Positions 1 through 5,168 of a DNA stretch of 5,843 nucleotides are shown piece by piece. This stretch comes from Hyphomicrobiales bacterium (GTDB lineage: Bacteria; Pseudomonadota; Alphaproteobacteria; Rhizobiales; Beijerinckiaceae). The DNA lies in assembly GCA_003164825.1 (NCBI GenBank), contig PLUH01000326.1, positions 1-5,843 on the forward strand. The letters run 5' to 3'. The notes below the pieces were generated by a model. The model made no database searches and was not told the DNA's origin. It saw only the letters and a list, made by a program, of their open reading frames with translations. The first letter of the stretch is position 1, and every line of letters starts with the position of its first letter. The translations under genes and the position numbers were made by a program.

Positions 1-2
1 TC

Positions 3-1733
3 GCCGAGACGTCGCTCACGATGCAAGGCGTGCGCGTCGTCGTCGACAGCGGGCTCATGCGGGTTCCGGTCTACGAGCCGGACGTCGGGCTGACCCGTCT
101 CGAGACGGTCCGGGTCAGCAAGGCCAACGCCGACCAGCGGCGCGGACGCGCGGGACGCATGGAGCCCGGAGTCTGTTATCGTCTGTGGCAGGAAGCCGCG
201 ACCGGCGGACTTCAGCCCTACGCCGCGCCTGAAATTCTCTCCGCCGATCTCTCGGGCTTCCTGCTCGACTGCGCGCTGTGGGGCGTTTCCGATCCGGCGA
301 CGCTTCGCTTCCTCGATCCGCCGCCGCGCGCCGCGTTAGCCGAAGCGCGTGCGCTCTTGACGGCGATCGCCGCGCTCGACGGCGAGGGCCGGATCACCGA
401 GGAGGGGCGCGCGATTTCCCGCCTCGCGTTGCCGCCGCGCCTGGCGCGGATGGTCGTCGACGCCGCGCGCGCCGGCGACGCGAGGACTGCCGGTGAGATC
501 GCGGTCGTGCTGACCGAGCGCGGGCTCGGCGGCGACTCGGTCGATCTTGCGAGCCGGCTCGAGGCCTTCCGCTGCGACCGCTCGCAACGGGCCGACGACG
601 CAAGGCGGCTCGCGCATGGGCTAGCGGCGAGGGCGGAGACCGTTGTCTCCCCTTCCTCCCGCAATGCGGGGAGAAGGTGGCCCGAAGGGTCGGATGAGGG
701 GCAGCGTCCATCTGGATCGGCGGCGGCGATGCCCCCGCCAGCGGGGAGAGGGGGAATGGGCGCCGTCGCGTCGCCCGGCGGCCTCCTCGCCTCAGCCTAC
801 CCCGATCGCATCGCCATCGCCCGCGGCAGGCGCGGCGAATTCCTGATGGCCAACCGACGGGCGGCGGCGGTCGAGGGGCGCGACGGGCTCGCCCAAGAGC
901 CGTTCCTCGCCATCGGCGAGATCGCCGGACGTGCGGCGTCGGCGCGCATTCTGCTCGCCGCGCCGCTTTCGCTCGACGAGATCGAGAGGATCGCCGGCGG
1001 CTCGATCGAGACAGTCGACGAACTCGCCTTCGACCGCGCCTCCGCGTCCTTGCGGGCGCGACGCCGCCGCCGGCTCGTCGCGGTCGTGCTGGCCGAGCAG
1101 ACGCTTGCGGTCCCGCAAGACGAGGCGGCCGCGCTCGCCCTGGCGCGGGGCGCCCTTTCACTTGGGCTCGCGCGCTTGCCGTGGACCGAGACCGTCAGGC
1201 AATGGCGCGACCGCGCCATGTTTCTGCGCCGGGCCGAAGGCGACCCATGGCCCGACCTGTCGGACGAGGCGCTTGCCGCCGACCCTGGCTGGCTGGCGCC
1301 GTTCCTCACGGGCAAGACCCGGCTCGACGAGATCGGCGCCGACGACCTCGCCAGGGCGCTCGGCGCGCGTCTTCCGTGGGATCTCGCGCGCCGCCTCGAC
1401 GACGAGGCGCCAACCCATTTCCGCGCGCCGACCGGGACCCAAGCGCCGATCGACTACGAGGCCGAAGGCGGGCCTGCGATTGCGCTGCGGGTGCAGGAGC
1501 TGTTCGGGCTCAAGCAGCATCCGTCGCTGGCCGGCGGGCGCATTCCGCTGACGCTCGAGCTTCTTTCGCCCGCCCATCGCCCGATCCAGATCACCCGCGA
1601 CCTGCCGGGCTTCTGGCGCGGCTCCTGGGCCGCCGTCCGCGCCGATCTCCGCGGCCGCTACCCCCGCCACTTCTGGCCCGAGGACCCGGCCGCCGCCGCG
1701 CCGACGGCGCGGGCCAAGCCGAGGGGGACGTAA
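3..1733 (+). CDS. hrpB: ATP-dependent helicase HrpB, C-terminal part (5' end outside window)
   Basis: This is a DExH-box (DEAH/RHA family) helicase of the HrpB type; its cellular role in bacteria is poorly defined. The reading frame is open to the left edge, and the first codons (AETSLT) are the end of helicase motif V, so the ATG at 21 is an internal Met and not the start. About 576 residues are present; HrpB proteins are usually a little over 800, so roughly 250-300 N-terminal residues with the Walker motifs are missing. Motif VI (QRRGRAGR) is encoded at about 135-158, followed by EPGVCYRLW. The helicase-associated region follows to about 630, then the HrpB C-terminal domain, which ends in the typical RDLPGFW...GRYPRHFWPEDP pattern. 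The oddity is a stretch of about 42 residues encoded at about 639-764 that matches no HrpB region and coincides with a palindromic DNA repeat. The gene ends 21 bp from the convergent P450. Family assignment is firm. Confidence 0.95.
   Translation, partial: AETSLTMQGVRVVVDSGLMRVPVYEPDVGLTRLETVRVSKANADQRRGRAGRMEPGVCYRLWQEAATGGLQPYAAPEILSADLSGFLLDCALWGVSDPATLRFLDPPPRAALAEARALLTAIAALDGEGRITEEGRAISRLALPPRLARMVVDAARAGDARTAGEIAVVLTERGLGGDSVDLASRLEAFRCDRSQRADDARRLAHGLAARAETVVSPSSRNAGRRWPEGSDEGQRPSGSAAAMPPPAGRGGMGAVASPGGLLASAYPDRIAIARGRRGEFLMANRRAAAVEGRDGLAQEPFLAIGEIAGRAASARILLAAPLSLDEIERIAGGSIETVDELAFDRASASLRARRRRRLVAVVLAEQTLAVPQDEAAALALARGALSLGLARLPWTETVRQWRDRAMFLRRAEGDPWPDLSDEALAADPGWLAPFLTGKTRLDEIGADDLARALGARLPWDLARRLDDEAPTHFRAPTGTQAPIDYEAEGGPAIALRVQELFGLKQHPSLAGGRIPLTLELLSPAHRPIQITRDLPGFWRGSWAAVRADLRGRYPRHFWPEDPAAAAPTARAKPRGT
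639..764 (+). repeat. Mosaic palindromic repeat element inserted in frame inside hrpB
   Basis: Three hairpins are packed into about 126 bp. The first, 651-677, has arms CCTTCCTCCCGC and GCGGGGAGAAGG around AAT, with two mismatches. The second is a small one at 679-691 around CCCGAAGGG. The third, 733-746, is CCCCGC-CA-GCGGGG with perfect 6-bp arms. The half-sites at 666-680 and 741-755 are near-identical direct repeats (GCGGGGAGA followed by a G-rich run). On the minus strand the left part reads like the familiar Rhizobiales intergenic repeat: CCCTCATCCG, then CCCTTCGGG, then CCTTCTCCCCGC. The protein is unlike HrpB exactly across this stretch (rich in S, G, P, R) and returns to HrpB sequence at about 768 (ASPGGLLASAYPDRIA). 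The edges are approximate because they are set by where HrpB similarity, as I recall it, stops and resumes. Repeat structure is seen directly; the family name is from memory. Confidence 0.8.
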
Positions 1734-1754
1734 GGGGCGGAGACGCGACGCGCT

Positions 1755-2972
1755 TCACGCCGCCGTCACGCGCACCGGAAGCCGCGTCCAGCCGCGCAGG
1801 GTATTGTTCAGAAGCGGCGCCGCCTCGCCGTCGGGCTCGATGCGCGCGAACGAGCGCGCCAGCGCCGCGAGCAGCGTTTCGCCTTCGAGCCTCGCCAGCA
1901 ACTGTCCCACACACATATGGACGCCGGCGCCGAAGGCGACGTGGCCGGCGGTCGGGCGGTCGATGTCGTAGCGGTCCGGGTCGGGCCACTTGCGCGGATC
2001 GCGGTTCGCGGCGCCGAGCAGCATCAGCACCTTCTCGCCTTCTCCGATCGTCGCGCCTCCGAGCTCGACGTCTCGCGTCGTGGTGCGGAAGAACGTCTGC
2101 ACCGGAGTTTCGAGCCTCACCGCCTCCTCGAACGCGGCGCGCGCCTTTGACGGATCGGCGCGCAAGGCGGCGAATTGATCGGGGTTCTCAGCCAGAGACC
2201 GCAGCGCCGCGCCGAGACCATGAACGGTCGTGTCGAAGCCGGCGCTGAGCAGCGACCGGACCAAGAGCTCCGCTTCCTGCCGCGTCACTTCGCCCGCGTC
2301 GGCGCCGGCATGGATCATCGCTCCGATGCCGTTGTCCGCCAGCGCCTCGCGCTTGCACTGCGCCGAAATCCACTCGACGTGCGGCGCCATCTGGGCGACC
2401 GCCGCCCGGCGTAGCTCGTTGTCGGGGCCGAACATGTTGAACACCGTCGCTGCGTAGGGCAACAGATGCTCGCGGCCTTCTTTCGAGAGACCGACTGCAT
2501 CGGGCATGACCATCATCGGATAGACTTCGGCGCAGTCGGCGATCGCGTCGAAGCGGCCTTTTCGCGCCAGCGTCTCCGCGAGCTCTTCCGCGGCCTCCGT
2601 GAAGCGCGCCCGCAGGGATCGCATCACGGTCGCCGACAGCGCGCGATTGAGGACGGCGCGGGCGCGATCGTGTTCGGGTGGATCACGTTCGAGAACGAGG
2701 CTCGGCGGCCGCCACGGCTTCTCGCGCTGGAAGTCGCTCAAGCCCACGCCGCGACTGGAACAGAAGGTCGCCGGATCATTGAGGATCTGCCTGACCTCCG
2801 CGTGCCGAGCGGAAGCGAAGGCATCGTACTTTTCCAGCCAAACGACCGGGCCTGCCTCCCGCAGCGCCTCGTGAGCGGGATGCGGATTGCGCAGAAAATC
2901 GAACGAGAACGGATCGATCGCGGAAGCCGGAATCCCGGGCGGCGGACGACGCGCGGCGACATCCTGCAACAT
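1755..2972 (-). CDS. Cytochrome P450, CYP199A-like (probable para-substituted benzoate monooxygenase)
   Basis: This is a soluble class I bacterial P450 of 405 aa with no membrane anchor. Visible motifs are the I-helix acid-alcohol pair in SAGFDTT (D247, T248), the K-helix ExxR (E283-R286) and the haem loop FGAGVHMCVG with ligand Cys354. From memory it aligns with CYP199A4/CYP199A2 of Rhodopseudomonas palustris at a constant offset of four residues. The residues that hold the substrate carboxylate there (Arg92, Ser95, Arg243, Ser244) appear here as R88, S91, R239 and S240. The aromatic cage is F178, F181 and F294. CYP199A4 demethylates 4-methoxybenzoate, so a para-substituted benzoic acid is the likely substrate (inference). 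The start is supported by GAGGA nine bases upstream and by near-equal length to CYP199A4. No ferredoxin or reductase gene adjoins it. The next gene upstream on the same strand is yjbR-like, 77 bp away, so co-transcription is possible. Confidence 0.93.
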   Translation of the reverse strand: MLQDVAARRPPPGIPASAIDPFSFDFLRNPHPAHEALREAGPVVWLEKYDAFASARHAEVRQILNDPATFCSSRGVGLSDFQREKPWRPPSLVLERDPPEHDRARAVLNRALSATVMRSLRARFTEAAEELAETLARKGRFDAIADCAEVYPMMVMPDAVGLSKEGREHLLPYAATVFNMFGPDNELRRAAVAQMAPHVEWISAQCKREALADNGIGAMIHAGADAGEVTRQEAELLVRSLLSAGFDTTVHGLGAALRSLAENPDQFAALRADPSKARAAFEEAVRLETPVQTFFRTTTRDVELGGATIGEGEKVLMLLGAANRDPRKWPDPDRYDIDRPTAGHVAFGAGVHMCVGQLLARLEGETLLAALARSFARIEPDGEAAPLLNNTLRGWTRLPVRVTAA

Positions 2973-2981
2973 GGCGGCGTT

Positions 2982-2986
2982 TCCTC
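2982..2986 (-). promoter_or_regulatory. Ribosome binding site of the P450 gene
   Basis: On the minus strand the sequence reads GAGGA, then nine bases, then ATG. It supports the Met at 2972 as the translation start. Confidence 0.6.
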
Positions 2987-3009
2987 GGCGGAACCCAGGT
3001 TCGACTGAC

Positions 3010-3025
3010 AGTATGACTCCATAGT
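3010..3025. promoter_or_regulatory. Imperfect inverted repeat upstream of the P450, possible operator
   Basis: The plus strand reads AGTATG-actc-CATAGT, two 6-base arms with one mismatched pair and a 4-base spacer, about 37 bases upstream of the P450 start codon. It lies in an AT-richer patch of the 77-bp gap between the P450 and the yjbR-like gene. On the minus strand a weak promoter-like pair overlaps it (TTGCGA, then CATACT or TACTGT at 15-17 bases). This position would suit a local repressor or activator, but no regulator gene lies in the window and a chance match is quite possible. Confidence 0.25.
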
Positions 3026-3050
3026 AGCGCTCGCAACCCGCGCAGGCGCT

Positions 3051-3401
3051 TTAGGCGACCAGCCTCGCGAGCCGCTTCGGGGCTACGAGGCGGTAGCTTC
3101 GGCGCACGAACGCCTCGACCTCGCGCCAGTCGGCCGCTTCGTCCAGGCCGACGCCGATCCAGCCCTTGGCGCCGAAATAGGGGGGGATGAAAAATCGCGC
3201 CGGCTCGGCGTCAATGATGATTTCCCGCGTCCCTTGCGGGACCTTGCACCAGAGGGCGAGCCAGTCGCTCCATGGCCGCTCGAGGGCGAAGATCTTGTCC
3301 CCGACGCGATACGACGGTCCGCGCCGCATCGGCTCCTCATGTGCTTCGGGAAGGGCGAGGCAGATGGCGCGCAATCGCGCGTCGATCGCAAGAAGCGGCA
3401 T
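3051..3401 (-). CDS. MmcQ/YjbR-family protein
   Basis: A 116-residue protein that I recognise as the MmcQ/YjbR family (Pfam YjbR type), small single-domain proteins often labelled DNA-binding because of their fold; a biochemical role is not established. Supporting features are the N-terminal LALPEAHEEP segment, the central SYRVGDKIFALE strand region, FFIPPYFGAKGWIGVGLDEA (about residues 69-88) and the typical end SYRLVAPKRLA. Length matches the family. The start is supported by GGAG six bases upstream. A TATGAT hexamer at 3428-3423 (minus strand) could be the -10 box, giving a leader of about 15 bases. It is the first gene of a possible two-gene unit with the P450, and it is divergent from the aconitase X pair. 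No helix-turn-helix of the ordinary kind is visible, so a regulatory role for its neighbours should not be assumed. Confidence 0.85.
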   Translation of the reverse strand: MPLLAIDARLRAICLALPEAHEEPMRRGPSYRVGDKIFALERPWSDWLALWCKVPQGTREIIIDAEPARFFIPPYFGAKGWIGVGLDEAADWREVEAFVRRSYRLVAPKRLARLVA

Positions 3402-3407
3402 TCGACG

Positions 3408-3428
3408 CTCCGATCTCCCGCCATCATA
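3408..3428 (-). promoter_or_regulatory. Candidate -10 box and ribosome binding site of the yjbR-like gene
   Basis: Reading leftward on the minus strand, TATGAT (3428-3423) matches five of six bases of the -10 consensus. GGAG (3411-3408) follows and is six bases before the ATG. A good -35 box is not visible at 17-18 bases, so the promoter call is weak while the ribosome binding site is good. Confidence 0.4.
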
Positions 3429-3458
3429 AGCTTAACACAGGCGCGCCAGCCCCGCACG

Positions 3459-3487
3459 TTGACCTGCCGGACTGCCCGCCGGTAGCG
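3459..3487 (+). promoter_or_regulatory. Candidate aconitase X promoter very close to the start codon
   Basis: TTGACC at 3459-3464 is followed after 16-17 bases by GGTAGC/GTAGCG. If used, transcription would begin near 3493-3496, leaving almost no leader before the ATG at 3497. The -10 is a poor match, so this is tentative. Confidence 0.25.
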
Positions 3488-3496
3488 TGGCCTTCG

Positions 3497-4738
3497 ATGT
3501 CTCTCGACCTCTCCCCGCTCGATCGCGAACTCCTCAGCGGCGCCCATGGCGGCGGCGCGGCGTTCGCGATGAGGCTCCTCGCGCGTTTCGCCGAGGCGGT
3601 CGGCGCGCTCCGCTTCATCGATATCGAGGCGGCGCATGTCGACGGCTGTCTCTATCTCGGCCGCGCGAGCCTCGATTTCGTGCTTAAGCTGACCGATCTC
3701 GGCGGCAAGGTTCGCGTGCCCACGACCCTCAACGTCGGCTCGCTCGATTTGATCCATCCCGAACTCTTTCGCGGCCCAAAGGAGGACGCCGAGAACGGCG
3801 CGCGGCTCATGCGGGCGCATGTCGAGCTTGGCTGCGCGCCGACCTTCACCTGCGCCCCCTATCAGAGCGTCCATCGCCCGCGCTTCGGCGCCCAGATCGC
3901 CTGGGGCGAGTCGAACGCGATCGCCTTCGCCAATTCGGTGATCGGCGCGCGAACCAACCGTTACGGCGATTTCATCGACCTTTGTTGCGCAATGACCGGC
4001 CGCGCCCCGGCATACGGGCTGCACCTGACGGAGAACCGGGCCGCGCGCGCTTTGGTCGAGGTCGTTTCGATTCCGGACGGTTGGGATTTGGAACAAGTCG
4101 CGGTCGCGGTCGGCCACACGATCGGGCGCCGCTGCGGCGGCCTCGTCCCGGCGATCGTCGGCCTGCCCTCGGGCGCAAGCGAGGACGATTTGAAGGCGCT
4201 GGGCGCGGCCGCCGCCTCGTCCGGCGCGGTGGCGCTGTTTCATGCCGTCGGCCTCACGCCCGAAGCGCCGGACCTTGAGACAGCCTGCGGCGGCGTGGCG
4301 CCTGAGTTTCACCTGCGGCTGACCGTCGACGACTTACGCCAAGCGGCGCGGTCGCTGTCGAGCGTCGCCGACGGCGCGCCGCTCGGCGCGGTCTCACTCG
4401 GCACGCCGCATTTCTCGCTCGCAGAATTCACCCGCCTCATGCCGCTCCTCGACGGGCCGCGTCCGCTCGCCGACATCTGGATCAACTGCAGCCGGGCGAC
4501 GCTCGGCGAACTCCGCGAGCGGGGCTGGGAGGAGCGGCTCCGCGCCGCCCGGGTCACCATTGTTGCAGACACCTGCGTCTATATCGGCACGCTGATGCGG
4601 ATCGGCGCTGGCGCGGTCATGACCAATTCGGGCAAATGCGCCTATTACGCGCCGGCCAATCTCGGGGTCGAGGTGGCCTATGGATCGCTCGCCGAATGCG
4701 TCGCCTCGGCGCGCGCCGGCAAGGTGGTGCGCTTATGA
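3497..4738 (+). CDS. acnX: Aconitase X large (catalytic) subunit, probable cis-3-hydroxy-L-proline dehydratase
   Basis: A 413-residue cytosolic protein of the AcnX catalytic family (formerly DUF521), an aconitase-superfamily dehydratase with an Fe-S cluster. Diagnostic stretches are TFTCAPY (116-122), the run WGESNAIAFANSVIGARTNR (136-155) that continues into GDFIDLCCAMTGRAP, GTPHFSLAEF (302-311), WINCSRAT (328-335), VADTCVYIG (356-364) and MTNSGKCAYYAPANLG (375-390). Candidate cluster ligands are C119, C331 and C360; I cannot assign them with certainty. Bacterial two-subunit AcnX enzymes convert cis-3-hydroxy-L-proline to delta1-pyrroline-2-carboxylate, while archaeal relatives dehydrate mevalonate 5-phosphate. 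The bacterial activity is the likelier one here, by taxonomy only. The ATG at 3497 is chosen because family similarity begins here and the open frame upstream runs antisense to the yjbR-like gene. No clear ribosome binding site precedes it. It overlaps the small subunit gene by four bases. No reductase, racemase or transporter is adjacent. Confidence 0.92.
   Translation: MSLDLSPLDRELLSGAHGGGAAFAMRLLARFAEAVGALRFIDIEAAHVDGCLYLGRASLDFVLKLTDLGGKVRVPTTLNVGSLDLIHPELFRGPKEDAENGARLMRAHVELGCAPTFTCAPYQSVHRPRFGAQIAWGESNAIAFANSVIGARTNRYGDFIDLCCAMTGRAPAYGLHLTENRAARALVEVVSIPDGWDLEQVAVAVGHTIGRRCGGLVPAIVGLPSGASEDDLKALGAAAASSGAVALFHAVGLTPEAPDLETACGGVAPEFHLRLTVDDLRQAARSLSSVADGAPLGAVSLGTPHFSLAEFTRLMPLLDGPRPLADIWINCSRATLGELRERGWEERLRAARVTIVADTCVYIGTLMRIGAGAVMTNSGKCAYYAPANLGVEVAYGSLAECVASARAGKVVRL
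4721..4727 (+). promoter_or_regulatory. Ribosome binding site of the aconitase X small subunit
   Basis: AAGGTGG lies seven bases before the ATG at 4735, inside the end of the large-subunit gene. It fixes the small-subunit start over the in-frame upstream ATG at 4636, which would add 33 arginine-rich residues encoded within the large subunit. Confidence 0.65.
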
Positions 4739-5166
4739 GCGCGCGGGCGTTTGGCGCGGCGACGCTCGTTCCCGGCGCGGCCGCCGGCGCGCCATTGCTG
4801 CTCGACGAGCCGCTGAGCTTCTGGGGCGGGCTCGATCCCGCATTGGGAACGATCATCGATCGCCGGCACCCGCAGCATGGCGCCGACGTCGCGGACCGGA
4901 TGCTGATGATGCCGGCCGGGCGTGGCTCGAGCGGAGGCAGCGCCATCCTCGCTGAGGCGCTCCGCCTCGGCAAAGGGCCGGCGGGCATCCTGATGCTGGA
5001 GCGCGACGCGATCGTCGTCGTCGGCGCGATGGTCGCGGCCGAGCTCTACGGCTGCGCCTGCCCGGTCGCGCTGGCGAGCGAGCGCGACTGGCCGGCGCTG
5101 GCCGCCGCCGCCCGCCTCGCCGTTGAGGCCGGCCCGAGCGGCGCCGCGATCAGCGCCGACTTTTGA
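4735..5166 (+). CDS. Aconitase X small (swivelling domain) subunit
   Basis: A 143-residue protein of the AcnX swivel-domain family (formerly DUF126), the partner that closes over the active site of the large subunit. The two are separate chains in archaea and many bacteria and fused in others. Diagnostic motifs are LSFWGGLDP (27-35), GTIIDRRHPQHG (38-49) and the serine-rich loop PAGRGSSGGSA (60-70), expected to supply an active-site serine. ILMLERDAIVVVGAMVAAELYGCACPV follows in two conserved strands (85-111). Its ATG overlaps the large-subunit stop as ATGA, so the two are translationally coupled, as fits a complex with equal subunit amounts. It ends 2 bp from the stop of the convergent RNA helicase gene. 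The family call is firm; the substrate is inferred as for the large subunit. Confidence 0.92.
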   Translation: MSARAFGAATLVPGAAAGAPLLLDEPLSFWGGLDPALGTIIDRRHPQHGADVADRMLMMPAGRGSSGGSAILAEALRLGKGPAGILMLERDAIVVVGAMVAAELYGCACPVALASERDWPALAAAARLAVEAGPSGAAISADF

Positions 5167-5168
5167 CC

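Larger units (their letters stand above)
3402..3496. promoter_or_regulatory. Divergent promoter region between the yjbR-like gene and aconitase X
   Basis: This 95-bp gap must drive both flanking units. Leftward signals are the TATGAT and GGAG noted above. Rightward, TTGACC (3459-3464) is a good -35 match; 16-17 bases later lies GGTAGC/GTAGCG, a poor -10. A short AT-rich stretch with the palindrome TAAGCTTA (3428-3435) sits in the left half. No terminator, riboswitch or longer repeat is seen. Confidence 0.45.

Noticed and set aside
21..23. ATG at 21 as the start of the HrpB protein
   Set aside because: The frame is open to the left edge and the codons before it encode the end of helicase motif V (AETSLT), so the gene begins outside the window.
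651..746. Reading the hairpins in hrpB as a CRISPR array or a transcription terminator
   Set aside because: There are only two related units with unequal spacing and internal palindromes, no spacer array and no T run; a mosaic palindromic repeat fits better.
394..1161. Long minus-strand ORF opposite hrpB
   Set aside because: Arginine/proline-rich composition typical of an antisense frame in GC-rich coding DNA; no recognisable domain, while hrpB on the other strand is clear.
1734..1754. Search for a terminator in the 21-bp gap between hrpB and the P450
   Set aside because: No stem-loop with a T run on either strand is visible.
1181..2248. 355-residue plus-strand ORF across the hrpB and P450 ends
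   Set aside because: It runs out of frame through the end of hrpB and antisense through the P450; very Arg/Pro/Ala-rich with no domain.
2466..3008. 180-residue plus-strand ORF opposite the P450
   Set aside because: No domain; the opposite strand carries the full set of P450 motifs in frame.
3272..3496. Upstream extension of the aconitase X large subunit to an ATG at 3272
   Set aside because: The 75 extra residues are antisense to the yjbR-like gene, Arg-rich and outside family similarity.
3083..4312. 409-residue minus-strand ORF across the yjbR-like and aconitase X genes
   Set aside because: Antisense to the conserved aconitase X gene and out of frame in the yjbR-like gene; low-complexity charged composition, so a shadow despite its length.
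4636..4734. Upstream ATG at 4636 for the aconitase X small subunit
   Set aside because: It would add 33 residues encoded within the large subunit; the ATG at 4735 has a good ribosome binding site and begins at the family N-terminus.
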